Assembly (NCBI GenBank): GCA_016283615.1
Contig: JAEENG010000032.1
Span: forward strand, 1 to 64,000
Length of the DNA: 64,000 bases
Reading direction: 5' to 3'
Origin: Treponema sp.
Lineage (GTDB): Bacteria > Spirochaetota > Spirochaetia > Treponematales > Treponemataceae
Position 1 is the first letter of the stretch, and every line of letters begins with the position of its first letter. Below are positions 20,624-30,633 of the stretch, in pieces. The notes below the pieces were generated by a model, which made no database searches, was not told the DNA's origin, and saw nothing but the letters and a program-made list of their open reading frames with translations. Made by a program: the position numbers and the translations under genes.

Positions 20624-23278
20624 ATGGCTAAAGATAAACTCGTTGCGGGTAGTGTTGCATCACGTACTCAAAGTGCAGAAGCAACACCATTGATGATTCA
20701 ATATCAGAAAATCAAGGATGAACACCGTAACGAAGTTTTGTTTTTCCGCCTCGGCGACTTTTACGAAATGTTCAACGAGGACGCAGTAGAAGTAAGCCGT
20801 CTTTTAAATCTCACCCTCACACACCGCGCAAACCAGCCAATGTGCGGAATCCCTTATCACGCTTCCAAAGTTTATATTGCCCGTCTTTTGCGTGCAGGTA
20901 AAAAAATTGCAATCTGTGAACAGGTCGGAGAAATTGCAAAGGGAAACGGCCTTACAGAACGCAAGGTAATCGAAATCATCACTCCTGGAACCGCAGTCGA
21001 AAGTGAATACCTTGACGGAGGCGCAAACAACTTTCTCTCTTCATGTTTTGTAAGTAAAAATGGAGTCGGTTTTGCCTACATCGATGTTACGACAGCAGAC
21101 TTTTTTGCAAGTTCGTGGGGTAAAGATGAATTATACGACCGTTTTGCAAAAGAACTCGGCCGCGCAAACCCCAGGGAACTTCTGCTCCCGGATTCCCTCA
21201 AAAATGACGGACAAATTCAGCAGATACTTTCGCTGCACACAAATCTTTCAGTTTCATATTATCCTGACTGGAATTTTGACAACAGCCTTTCTTACGGAAG
21301 GCTTACAAAACAGTTTGGAACCGTTAACCTGAGACCGTTTTCCCTGACAGAAAACTCACCGGAAGTTGCCCCGGCAGGCTTTCTTCTGGATTATATTTTA
21401 CGCACAACAGCCGTTAAGCCACAGCACATCACAGGAATCAAGCTTTACAAAGACTGTGACTATGTGATTATCGACGACTCATCAAGGCGAAACCTTGAAA
21501 TTACAGCAAACCTCCGCGACGGAACATATAAATATTCACTTCTGGAGTGCCTTGCTTTTACTCAGACAGCCATGGGAAGACGACTCCTTTCTTTCTGGCT
21601 TAATTATCCGCTTACGGACAGTAAAAAAATCAGCACCCGGCAGGAACACGTTCAGCTCTTTTTTGACAACAAAAGACTTCTGAACGCAGTCCGCCAGGAG
21701 TTTTCTTCAGTTCTTGATATTGAACGTCTTGCAGGCCGGGTCGCAATGGCAAAGGCCCACGCAAAGGATCTTCAGGCCTTAAGGCAGTCCCTTGAGTCGT
21801 GGCTCAAAGTCCGCTCCCTTATTTCCAGATACGGACTTGCAGGCGGGGAAGCAGAACAGGCTCAGAATATTATTGAATTGATTGCCTCTTCAATTCTTGA
21901 TGAACCTGCGACTTCTTTGACGGAAGGCCGTATCATTAAGGAAGGCTGGTCAGAAGAACTCGACCACTGGCGCGATATTCAGACAAACTTTAATAAAATT
22001 CTTGAAGAATACTGCGAAGAAGAAAAGCAGAAGACAGGAATCTCAAACCTCAGGATAAAAAGCAATAATAACGCAGGTTATTATATTGAAATTACAAAGG
22101 GTAAACTCCAGCAGGTGCCTGAGCATTTTATCATGCGCCGCTCACTCATCAATGCAGAACGGTATACAACTGCGCGCCTTCAGGAGCTTGAGCGGGAACT
22201 CAACGAAGCCGGTACCAGAATTATTGAACTTGAACGCGATCTTTTTATCGAGGTGCGCAATAAAATAAACGAAAACCTTGCATATCTTTTACAGGTGAGC
22301 CGCGAAGTTGCGTATGCGGATGTTACATCTTCCCTTGCGTATGCGGCTGTAATGCACAACTGGGTAAGACCTGTCGTTGATGATTCAACAATGTTTAATA
22401 TCAAGGATGGCCGTCATCCTGTAGTTGAACTGCACCTGCCTGCCGGAGAATTTGTTCCGAACGATATTTCGATCAGGGGTCCTGAAGATTTTGACTCAGA
22501 AAATTCAACTTCCTTTGCGCTTATAACAGGCCCGAATATGGCCGGAAAGAGCACTTATCTGAGGCAGAACGCACTGATTGCCCTTATGGCGCAGATCGGC
22601 TCCTTTGTTCCTGCGACAAGCGCTCATATAGGTGTTGTGGACCGCATTTTCTGCCGCGTCGGAGCAAGCGACAATCTTGCCCGCGGAGAATCTACCTTCC
22701 TTGTAGAAATGACCGAAACTGCAAACATTTTGAGAAGTGCAACCGAAAAATCCCTTGTAATCATGGATGAAGTAGGTCGCGGAACTTCAACGGAAGACGG
22801 CCTTTCGATTGCGTGGGCAATCAGCGAACACCTCCTTAATTCAATTAAGTGCCGGACCCTTTTTGCAACGCATTACCACGAACTTACGCGTATAGAAAAC
22901 AGCGCTCTCAAACTTTTGTGCATGGCTGTAAGTGAAGAAAGCGGAAAAGTTGTATTCCTCCGCCGGATTAAGGAAGGAGCAAGCGAAAACAGCTACGGTA
23001 TTCATGTAGCACGCCTTGCAGGAATTCCTGACTCTGTAATAAACCGTGCAAATTCAATTCTTGCCCATCTGCAGAAACTTGCAGGAGACCGCCCTGTTCT
23101 TGCAGAAAACCTTCCGCAGGCCCCTGTTGAACAAAAAGCGCCTCCTCAGGTGCCGGGACTTTTCAGCGATGAAGAATTAATTCTCGACGAGATTTTGTCA
23201 TCTGACCCTGAAAATATGACTCCGATGCAGGCACTCCAGCTTGTTTCGCGCTGGAAGAATTCCCTCTCGGGCCGGTAA
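20624..23278 (+). CDS. mutS: DNA mismatch repair protein MutS
   Basis: FFRLGDFYEMFNEDA; GPNMAGKSTYLRQNALI; DEVGRGTSTEDGLSIAWA. Confidence 0.95.
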   Translation: MAKDKLVAGSVASRTQSAEATPLMIQYQKIKDEHRNEVLFFRLGDFYEMFNEDAVEVSRLLNLTLTHRANQPMCGIPYHASKVYIARLLRAGKKIAICEQVGEIAKGNGLTERKVIEIITPGTAVESEYLDGGANNFLSSCFVSKNGVGFAYIDVTTADFFASSWGKDELYDRFAKELGRANPRELLLPDSLKNDGQIQQILSLHTNLSVSYYPDWNFDNSLSYGRLTKQFGTVNLRPFSLTENSPEVAPAGFLLDYILRTTAVKPQHITGIKLYKDCDYVIIDDSSRRNLEITANLRDGTYKYSLLECLAFTQTAMGRRLLSFWLNYPLTDSKKISTRQEHVQLFFDNKRLLNAVRQEFSSVLDIERLAGRVAMAKAHAKDLQALRQSLESWLKVRSLISRYGLAGGEAEQAQNIIELIASSILDEPATSLTEGRIIKEGWSEELDHWRDIQTNFNKILEEYCEEEKQKTGISNLRIKSNNNAGYYIEITKGKLQQVPEHFIMRRSLINAERYTTARLQELERELNEAGTRIIELERDLFIEVRNKINENLAYLLQVSREVAYADVTSSLAYAAVMHNWVRPVVDDSTMFNIKDGRHPVVELHLPAGEFVPNDISIRGPEDFDSENSTSFALITGPNMAGKSTYLRQNALIALMAQIGSFVPATSAHIGVVDRIFCRVGASDNLARGESTFLVEMTETANILRSATEKSLVIMDEVGRGTSTEDGLSIAWAISEHLLNSIKCRTLFATHYHELTRIENSALKLLCMAVSEESGKVVFLRRIKEGASENSYGIHVARLAGIPDSVINRANSILAHLQKLAGDRPVLAENLPQAPVEQKAPPQVPGLFSDEELILDEILSSDPENMTPMQALQLVSRWKNSLSGR

Positions 23279-23348
23279 AAATTCAAAAATAACAGAATAT
23301 TACATTTTTTACTGCCTCGTTTTAAACAATCTGAGCAATATATATAAT

Positions 23349-24122
23349 GTGTACAGGGTAGCGATATTCAGATTTGTTTTTGTTATTATCAACTGTTTAC
23401 GGTACATCCAGAGTTTTTTCCTCGGAGGTGAAGAGTGTGTGTGCTGCGGCAGACCTACATTTTTTGTTCCGATGTGCAAGGACTGCTTAAAAGGTTTTAC
23501 GGAAATATCTCCTGAAAGCTCAAACTGTAAAATCTGCGGCAAACCTTTGATTTCTGAAAATGATGTCTGTACCGGCTGCAGAACGGCTCCGGTAATCAGT
23601 AGTCTTGACGGCGTTTTTGCCCTTCATACCTACAGATTGTGGAAAAAGAACCTTCTTTTTTCATGGAAAACTGAAGAAAAACGCGTCCTGTCACCCGTTT
23701 TTGCCCGTGCAGTCTGGAATAAACTTTCCACTCTGCAGGAGCAGAACGGAATTCTTGAGCCGGTCATAATTCCTATACCGCCCCGGCCCGGAAAAATTAA
23801 GAAAAAGGGCTGGGATCAGATTGAAGAATTGTGTTTTTATTTAAAAAATCTGTACGGAGTTAATGTATGCCCCGTTCTGAAAAGACTGTCTGTAAGGCAG
23901 CAGAAAAAACTGGACCGCTTGCACCGTATGGAACAGGCAAAAATGTCTTATTCGATGCAGAAGGAAAGGATTGTAAGGAGGTATTTTAAGCAGATTCCTG
24001 AGACTGTCTTTCTTGTGGATGATGTCATGACCACAGGCAGTACCCTCGAAGCCTGCGCCCGGTCTTTAAAAGCTTACGGAATAAAAACAGTTTACGCAAT
24101 TACGCTCTTTATTGTCGATTAG
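23349..24122 (+). CDS. ComF-family phosphoribosyltransferase-like protein (start uncertain, GTG assumed)
   Basis: Zinc-finger cysteines CVCCGRP...CKDC...CKICGKP...CTGC; C-terminal PRT motif VFLVDDVMTTGSTLEACARSLK. Confidence 0.78.
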   Translation: MYRVAIFRFVFVIINCLRYIQSFFLGGEECVCCGRPTFFVPMCKDCLKGFTEISPESSNCKICGKPLISENDVCTGCRTAPVISSLDGVFALHTYRLWKKNLLFSWKTEEKRVLSPVFARAVWNKLSTLQEQNGILEPVIIPIPPRPGKIKKKGWDQIEELCFYLKNLYGVNVCPVLKRLSVRQQKKLDRLHRMEQAKMSYSMQKERIVRRYFKQIPETVFLVDDVMTTGSTLEACARSLKAYGIKTVYAITLFIVD

Positions 24123-24195
24123 ATTTGATTTTATCGCTTATTGTCGATATACTATATAGAAACATTATTATAAAAAATAAAGAGGTATTTTCGTT

Positions 24196-25485
24196 ATGGA
24201 AGAAGAGATTCCAGGTTACACAATAGCTGAAGCAGTAACAGAGGCACGCAGATGTTTAAACTGTCCAAAGCCTTTGTGTAGAACAGGCTGTCCGATCGAA
24301 AATGAAATTCCACAGTTCAACCATGCTCTTGCACAGGGCAATATGGGCGAAGCTTACAGAATCATTTCGCAGAAGAGTAACCTTCCTGCAATTTGTGGAC
24401 GCGTATGTCCTCATGAAAATCAGTGTGAAGGTCACTGTGTTCTTGCAAAAGCAGGTAAGGGAATTAAAATTGGTCGTATCGAACGCTTTATTGCAGACTT
24501 TTACTCAGAGAATAATCTTTCAAGCGAAAAGGTAGTTGCAAAGACAAACGGTAAAGTTGCCGTTATCGGTTCTGGTCCTGCAGGTTTGACTGTAGCAGGC
24601 GACCTTGCACGAAAAGGCTACAATGTAGTTGTTTACGAAGGTGAAAGCGAACCGGGTGGAGTTCTCCTTTACGGTATTCCTGACTTCCGTTTGCCGAAAG
24701 AAATTGTTAGACGCGAAACAAAAAATATTGAAGCACTTGGTGTTACATTCATCACAAACACAATGGTCGGTAAAGACATTACAATCGACAAAATGTTTGA
24801 AGAAGGATTTGACGCTATCTTTATCGGAACCGGTACCGCAATTGCAAAGGGCCTTGGAATTCCTGGTGAAGACCTGAAGGGTGTAATTCAGTCAAGTTAC
24901 CTTCTGCGCATGACACGACTTTACCGCGACGGAAACGTAGGCCGCGAAGAAGTTCCTGTTGAAGAAGGGGATGAAGTAATCGTTATCGGTGCCGGAAACG
25001 TTGCTATGGATGCCTGCCGTACTGCAGTTTTGATGAAGGCTAAAAAAGTAACTGTCTGCTACCGTAAAACAATTGAATTTATGCGTGCAGCCCGCGCTGA
25101 ATACGACGGAGCTGTAAAAGACGGTGTAGACTTTAAGTGGGAACACACACCTCTCGAAGTTGTCGGCAAGGACGGTAAGGTAACCGGTCTCAAAGTCAGC
25201 ACTCCGGAAGGAGAAAAGGTAATTCCTGCTGACAAGGTTCTTCTTGCAGTTGGTTCTAAACCTGCCGGACGCGTAATTTCTTCAACAGAAGGAATCGACG
25301 CTGACGAAAGCGGTTATGTAATTACACAGCAGACTCCTTATGGTATGACAACAAAGAAGGGTGTGTTTGCCGGTGGTGACGTAGTTCACAAACCTGCCAC
25401 TGTCGTTCTTGCAATGAAAGAAGCTAAAAAGGTTGCCCAGGGAATCGCGGATTATATTCAGGCCCGCAGACTTCTTGGAGTTTGA
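24196..25485 (+). CDS. NADPH-dependent glutamate synthase small-subunit-like oxidoreductase
   Basis: N-terminal Cys cluster RCLNCPKPLCRTGCPIENEIP and NLPAICGRVCPHENQCEGHC; VIGSGPAGLTVAGDLA; VIGAGNVAMDACRTA. Confidence 0.88.
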   Translation: MEEEIPGYTIAEAVTEARRCLNCPKPLCRTGCPIENEIPQFNHALAQGNMGEAYRIISQKSNLPAICGRVCPHENQCEGHCVLAKAGKGIKIGRIERFIADFYSENNLSSEKVVAKTNGKVAVIGSGPAGLTVAGDLARKGYNVVVYEGESEPGGVLLYGIPDFRLPKEIVRRETKNIEALGVTFITNTMVGKDITIDKMFEEGFDAIFIGTGTAIAKGLGIPGEDLKGVIQSSYLLRMTRLYRDGNVGREEVPVEEGDEVIVIGAGNVAMDACRTAVLMKAKKVTVCYRKTIEFMRAARAEYDGAVKDGVDFKWEHTPLEVVGKDGKVTGLKVSTPEGEKVIPADKVLLAVGSKPAGRVISSTEGIDADESGYVITQQTPYGMTTKKGVFAGGDVVHKPATVVLAMKEAKKVAQGIADYIQARRLLGV

Positions 25486-25510
25486 TAAAAAACAAACTAA
25501 ATAAAAGTTT

Positions 25511-25552
25511 TGACACGTAATGTTTAATTATTTTCGTGTCACAGCTTTTTTT
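25511..25552 (+). terminator. Putative intrinsic terminator of the oxidoreductase gene
   Basis: TGACACG-N17-CGTGTCA stem followed by CAGC and a run of seven T. Confidence 0.45.
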
Positions 25553-25582
25553 ATGCTGTATAATTAAGGTGACAGCATAAAA
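25549..25582 (+). promoter_or_regulatory. Dyad (TTTTATGCTGT-N12-ACAGCATAAAA) centred on a TATAAT box upstream of cheW
   Basis: Perfect 11-bp inverted repeat; TATAAT at 25559-25564 overlaps the left arm and loop; SD GGAGGAG follows. Confidence 0.5.
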
Positions 25583-25601
25583 CTTTTGGAGGAGATAATA
25601 T

Positions 25602-26075
25602 ATGGCAGAAGGAACACAGATTCAGCTTGTAACTTTTCAACTGGGTGAAGAACTCTATGGCGTTGATATCATGGACGTAAAAGAAATCGTCAAGGTATGC
25701 CAGGTTCGTCAAATTCCAAATGCTCCTTATTATGTCGAAGGTATTTTTAATCTCCGTAGCGAAATCATTCCTGTAATGAACCTTCATAAGCGTTTCCAGA
25801 TTAAAAAGCTTGAAGTTTCTGAGGACGAAGATTTTGAAGGCGGATTTATTATCCTCAATATTGATAACAACAAAATCGGTATTATCATTGATAAAATCTC
25901 ACGCGTTGTAACAATCAATATGGAAGACGTAAAGGCACCGCCTCAGATGATCAGCGGTATCGGAACAGAATACATTCAGGGGGTTATCCGCCAGGATGAA
26001 CATTACCTGATTATGCTCGATATCCGCAAACTGTTTAACGCTAAAGAACTCCAGAAGATATTTGACAACGAATAG
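25602..26075 (+). CDS. cheW: Chemotaxis coupling protein CheW
   Basis: QLVTFQLGEELYGVDIMDVKEIVKVCQVRQIPNAPYYVEGIFNLRSEIIPVMNL. Confidence 0.92.
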   Translation: MAEGTQIQLVTFQLGEELYGVDIMDVKEIVKVCQVRQIPNAPYYVEGIFNLRSEIIPVMNLHKRFQIKKLEVSEDEDFEGGFIILNIDNNKIGIIIDKISRVVTINMEDVKAPPQMISGIGTEYIQGVIRQDEHYLIMLDIRKLFNAKELQKIFDNE

Positions 26076-26089
26076 TCTTTTAGAATTTA

Positions 26090-26119
26090 TGGACATCACG
26101 GTTTTTCCGGCGATGTCCA
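26090..26119. other. Intergenic stem-loop without T-tract
   Basis: TGGACATC A CGG TTTTT CCG GC GATGTCCA. Confidence 0.45.
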
Positions 26120-26142
26120 GAATAGCTTAGGTAAAAAATATA

Positions 26143-27219
26143 ATGATACAGACTTTCAGTTCTACAATCCGCAGAAAGGAAATGGATGCTGTTCTGACTT
26201 GCATGGTGGACGAAAAAATCGGTCCAGGTGAGTTGAACAGCCGTTTTATTCAAACATTAAAGGAATTTACAGGGTGCGACGGAGCAGTTGCTTTCAGAAC
26301 TCCCACACTCGCACTTTCTTACGCCTTAAAGGCCCTCGGAATCGAAAAAGATACAGTAATCATGATTTCTGCCCTTGCACCGGCATGGCAGTATTCTTCT
26401 ATCCTTGAACTTGGATGCAAGCCTCTCGTTCTTGATGTTGATGAACAGACAGGTGTTTTAAACAGTCAGATTGTCAGTGACGGCATTCACGCAGGCGGAA
26501 GACTTTTGATCCTTCATGAATCAATGGGAATTATTTCTGACATTGACCAGATTATTGCACTTGGAATTCCCGTAATCGAAGATATTTCTCATTCAATCGG
26601 TGCAGTCGTAAAAGCTCCTGAGAGTGAAGAAAATACTGAGGAAACTCCGGATAAAAAAGCTCCTTCACGCAAGGCAGGCTCATTCGGTGTATTTACAATT
26701 CTCGGCCTTGAAGAATTTGATACAGTTACAGGCGGCGGTGGAGCCGTTTTGATGGCAGGTCAGAGACGCGACTGGATTCCACTCAAAAAATACACTGACG
26801 AAGCCCCTGTTACAGACATTCTTCCTGACTTGAACTGCGCCCTTGCATGGATTCAGTTAAAAGAATTTGCACGCAATGAAGAGGCACGCAAAAAACTTTT
26901 TGCCGTTTACAACAGTGCAATTATCAAGGGCAAAAATAAAACCTTCCTCCGCGACACTGAAGAAGGGTCTACAATCTGGTCTTTCCCGGTTGTGCTGAAT
27001 GGAAGTTTTAAAGATGTAAAACAGTATGCACAGCGCAAAGAAATTGAAATTCAGCTGGCATATTCAAACAGTGTAATTTCTATTCTGGACGAAGATGAAA
27101 GTTCAAAATTAAAGGTTGCAAAATCTCTCAGTCTGAGAACCGTTCTCTTTCCGCTCTATCCGCGTCTGGGATCGGACAGTGCAACCAAGATTGTAAAAGT
27201 ATTGAGTACATTGCCGTAA
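26143..27219 (+). CDS. DegT/DnrJ/EryC1/StrS-like protein, apparently lacking the PLP lysine
   Basis: PLVLDVDEQTG, VIEDISHSIGA, AGSFGVFTILGLEEFDTVTGGGGAVLMAG. Confidence 0.65.
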   Translation: MIQTFSSTIRRKEMDAVLTCMVDEKIGPGELNSRFIQTLKEFTGCDGAVAFRTPTLALSYALKALGIEKDTVIMISALAPAWQYSSILELGCKPLVLDVDEQTGVLNSQIVSDGIHAGGRLLILHESMGIISDIDQIIALGIPVIEDISHSIGAVVKAPESEENTEETPDKKAPSRKAGSFGVFTILGLEEFDTVTGGGGAVLMAGQRRDWIPLKKYTDEAPVTDILPDLNCALAWIQLKEFARNEEARKKLFAVYNSAIIKGKNKTFLRDTEEGSTIWSFPVVLNGSFKDVKQYAQRKEIEIQLAYSNSVISILDEDESSKLKVAKSLSLRTVLFPLYPRLGSDSATKIVKVLSTLP

Positions 27220-27240
27220 TAACAGCGTCGGAGAACTAAA

Positions 27241-28083
27241 ATGGTAAGATGTCTGATAATTGTTAATACATATAAAGAAGAGTCTCAGAAAATGGGTTCC
27301 GAAATCTGTGCCTACCTTGAACAGATTGGAATCAGCGGCGACATCTTCCGTTTTAACGGTTTTTCAGAACAGTATCCCTTCAGCGGTTATGATTTTGTAA
27401 TTACTCTCGGCGGAGACGGTACGGTGCTTTTTGCGGCCCGCGGCTGTGCTCCTCTCGGGATTCCGATCATTCCTATTAATTTTGGTACATTCGGTTTTAT
27501 TGCATCTGTTCAGAAAAAAGAATGGAAAACAGAAATCCATCGCTTTCTGGACGGAAAATCACTTCTCGTAAAAAGAAGTATGCTTAATACGGAAATCATC
27601 CGCGACGGAATGCGCCGTTTCAGTGCAAGCAGTTTAAACGATGTGGTAATCAGTGCAAAAAACTCAGCCCATACAATTCATTACCGCGTTAAATACGGCA
27701 CAACTGCACTCGGAAACTTTACTGCCGACGGAATGATTCTTTCTACTTCTACAGGTTCAACCGCGTACTCTGCAAGCGCAGGCGGCCCGATTATCGACCC
27801 GTACCTGGACGCAATGTGTTTGACTTTGATTAATCCGTTCAGTCTTTCAAGCCGTCCTGTTGTCTTAAGCCCTAAATGTGAACTTGAAGTTGAAATCCTT
27901 CCGTCCCGAGTAAGTGACGTAATTGTTACTGTTGACGGTCAGATTCCGATTGATTTGCACGTAGGTGACGTTGTTAAAATCAAGCAGGCTGAAGACAAGG
28001 CTCTTTTAGTCGGCTGTACACAGAAAAAATTCTACAAGGCATTGCGCCAGAAACTTCACTGGTCTGGAGGTCCAAATGCTTGA
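27241..28083 (+). CDS. nadK: NAD kinase
   Basis: FVITLGGDGTVLFAAR; TADGMILSTSTGSTAYSASAGGPI. Confidence 0.93.
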   Translation: MVRCLIIVNTYKEESQKMGSEICAYLEQIGISGDIFRFNGFSEQYPFSGYDFVITLGGDGTVLFAARGCAPLGIPIIPINFGTFGFIASVQKKEWKTEIHRFLDGKSLLVKRSMLNTEIIRDGMRRFSASSLNDVVISAKNSAHTIHYRVKYGTTALGNFTADGMILSTSTGSTAYSASAGGPIIDPYLDAMCLTLINPFSLSSRPVVLSPKCELEVEILPSRVSDVIVTVDGQIPIDLHVGDVVKIKQAEDKALLVGCTQKKFYKALRQKLHWSGGPNA

Positions 28084-29815
28084 AGACCTTCGCATTAAAG
28101 ATTTTGCCCTGATTGAAAAGTGCGAAATTGAATTTAAAAACGGTTTTACTGTGTTGAGCGGTGAGACCGGTGCCGGTAAGTCTCTTTTAATCGGAGCCCT
28201 CACATTCCTTCTTGGCGGAAAGGGCGGAGTAGAGCAGATCAGGACCGGGACCGAAATGGCCCAGGTCAGCGGAACTTTTTACATCAAAGGTTTGTCTTCT
28301 CCAGTTAAAGGCGATATCGAAGAAGCAAAAAACGCTTCAGAGTGGCTCTACCTTCACGGAATTACTTCCGAAGATGACAGAATTCTTTTGCGCCGTGCCG
28401 TGCGTTCAAACGGAAAATCTGCGGCCTGGATTGGTGACACTGTAGTAACAAGAAGTGATCTTGCCTCTTTTTCTGCCTTCCTCGTTGATATTCACGGGCA
28501 GCATGAACATCAGTCTCTGATGCGCGTCAGCGAACACAGACGGTTCCTGGATTCATTTGCGGATTTAAACGACACGGTTGCTGATTTTACACAATTGTAT
28601 TCAACCCTGGTAGAAAAACGAAAGCAGCTTCAGGATTTGATGAGCGATGACAAAACACGCAGTCAGAAAATTGAAGTTCTTACTTTTGCCGTAAAAGAAA
28701 TCACAGAAGCAAAGCTTAAAAAGGGCGAAGATATTGAACTAGATGAAGAAGAAACAAAGCTTTCTTCATTTGAAAAACTTTTTTCTGATATTGAATCCAT
28801 CAATAATGTTTTGTCGGGCGCGCCTTCAGAAAACTCAGGCGTTGTCGGCGAACTTAAAAAGCTCCGCTCTGTTTCTTCTCACAGCGCAGCCTTTGACAAG
28901 GAACTGCAGAACCTGGACACAAGACTTGAAAGCGCCTTTTATGAATTGAATGATATTGCAGAAGAATATTCTTCTTATGCAGACAAACTGGTTTTTGATC
29001 CTGAGCGCCTTGCTTTTGTTCAGGAAAGACAGACTTTAATTTACAATCTTAAGAAAAAGTACGCTTCTTCTGTTGACGCAAGTCTTGATGAAGTTATACA
29101 GTTTGCTGTAGATGCACAGAATCGTCTGGAAGAACTTTCAAACGGACAGGTAAATAAGGATTCAATCCAGAAAGAAATTGCGGAACTTGAAAAAGCTGTT
29201 TACGCAAAGGCAAAAGAGATTTCTGCCGTTCGTAAGCAGGCTGCGCTCAAAATGAGTGAGCAGGTTGCAGCAATTCTGCGTACTCTCGGAATGAAAGATT
29301 CGAGATTTGCGGTAAATGTTACTGAAAAGAATGGTACCGAACTTGAACAGAAGTGCGGACCATACGGAATGGACGATGTTGAATTCTTAATTGCGGCCAA
29401 TCCAGGCAATCCTCTGCAGAGCCTTGCCAGAATCGCTTCCGGCGGTGAATTGAGCCGTGTCATGCTTGCATTAAAAACTGTTCTTGCGGGTGCTGATAAT
29501 GTCGAAACTCTTGTATTTGACGAAATTGACACCGGTATTGGCGGCGAAGTTGCAGTCAGTGTAGGACAACATTTAAAAAATCTTGCTAAAAATCATCAAA
29601 TTTTCTGCATTACACATCTAGCGAGTATCGCAGTTTATGCCGATAATCAGATGAAGATATCCAAAAGTGTAAATGCAGGGACAACTTCTACTTCTGTTGC
29701 ACTCATTGAAGGAGATGCAAGGGTTGAGGAGATTGCACGAATGCTTTCGGGTGATGCCGCGAGCCAGGAGTCATTGGAGCACGCTAAGGCTATGCTATCT
29801 AAGTTCGCAGATTAA
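28076..29815 (+). CDS. recN: DNA repair protein RecN
   Basis: MLEDLRIKDFALIEKCEIEFKNGFTVLSGETGAGKSLLIGAL; ASGGELSRVMLALK; VFDEIDTGIGGEVA. Confidence 0.93.
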   Translation: MLEDLRIKDFALIEKCEIEFKNGFTVLSGETGAGKSLLIGALTFLLGGKGGVEQIRTGTEMAQVSGTFYIKGLSSPVKGDIEEAKNASEWLYLHGITSEDDRILLRRAVRSNGKSAAWIGDTVVTRSDLASFSAFLVDIHGQHEHQSLMRVSEHRRFLDSFADLNDTVADFTQLYSTLVEKRKQLQDLMSDDKTRSQKIEVLTFAVKEITEAKLKKGEDIELDEEETKLSSFEKLFSDIESINNVLSGAPSENSGVVGELKKLRSVSSHSAAFDKELQNLDTRLESAFYELNDIAEEYSSYADKLVFDPERLAFVQERQTLIYNLKKKYASSVDASLDEVIQFAVDAQNRLEELSNGQVNKDSIQKEIAELEKAVYAKAKEISAVRKQAALKMSEQVAAILRTLGMKDSRFAVNVTEKNGTELEQKCGPYGMDDVEFLIAANPGNPLQSLARIASGGELSRVMLALKTVLAGADNVETLVFDEIDTGIGGEVAVSVGQHLKNLAKNHQIFCITHLASIAVYADNQMKISKSVNAGTTSTSVALIEGDARVEEIARMLSGDAASQESLEHAKAMLSKFAD

Positions 29816-29827
29816 CGGAGGACTGAT

Positions 29828-30631
29828 ATGGCTAAAATTTCTGCAGAAAACAGAGAACTTTTTAACAGCAAGATTGCCCCATACAAAGAAAGCGTAAAAG
29901 CATCTCTTGAAAAAGAGAAGTCGATGCTTAACCTGATTCAGAAAGACAGTTCAGGAGTTGGTTATAAAAAGCTTTTGCTTTGTGAAGAGCAGATTTTTGT
30001 GGCAACAACCTGGATTACAATCAATAATCTTTCTGTTGAACTTCTTGATACCAAAAACAACGATGCCCTGAACGACGCCCGTAAAGCCCTTTATAAGGCA
30101 ATTATCTACCTTGAAGACATTGTTACAAGTTTTATCGATGTTCAGTATACGGAAATTGAAGACAAGGTAGCTGAAATTTCAAACACTCCGCTCGAAAAGC
30201 GCTTTTATTTAGTCAGAAAACTCGGCCTTGCAATCAAACTTTTGATTGATGCATTCGGCGAAAATACAAAATGGAAGTGGTCTTTTGTTGAATTACAGGG
30301 CCGCTTTACAACAGTTGCAAAAAATCTTCTTGATATGAAGCAGGCATGCAAGGATTATTTTGATCCGCGCTCACCTGATTATGATAATACAGTAATGTAT
30401 GTAAGACTTTTGCTCCGTCTTCTGGACCAGTCTTCAATTCAATATCGTGACCGTTACGAACTTTCAACACACCGTATCGACGATATGCGCTCTGCAATTC
30501 ATTATCTTTTAGCCTTGAGACGCCTTCAGATTTTAATTAATATGAAGGACGAAGCCGAAGATATCAAGAAAAAGGCTCAGGTCTGGAAAGAAAAAATGGA
30601 AGCAGACCACAAAAAAGGAATTGCAAGTTAA
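29828..30631 (+). CDS. Hypothetical all-helical protein, co-directional with HD-domain gene
   Basis: 267-aa ORF, 2 bp upstream of the next gene; no recognised motif. Confidence 0.65.
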   Translation: MAKISAENRELFNSKIAPYKESVKASLEKEKSMLNLIQKDSSGVGYKKLLLCEEQIFVATTWITINNLSVELLDTKNNDALNDARKALYKAIIYLEDIVTSFIDVQYTEIEDKVAEISNTPLEKRFYLVRKLGLAIKLLIDAFGENTKWKWSFVELQGRFTTVAKNLLDMKQACKDYFDPRSPDYDNTVMYVRLLLRLLDQSSIQYRDRYELSTHRIDDMRSAIHYLLALRRLQILINMKDEAEDIKKKAQVWKEKMEADHKKGIAS

Positions 30632-30633
30632 TT

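Noticed and set aside
24109-24149. Direct repeat TTATTGTCGAT near the end of comF and upstream of the next gene
   Set aside because: Only two short copies, one within coding sequence; likely chance or promoter-proximal similarity.
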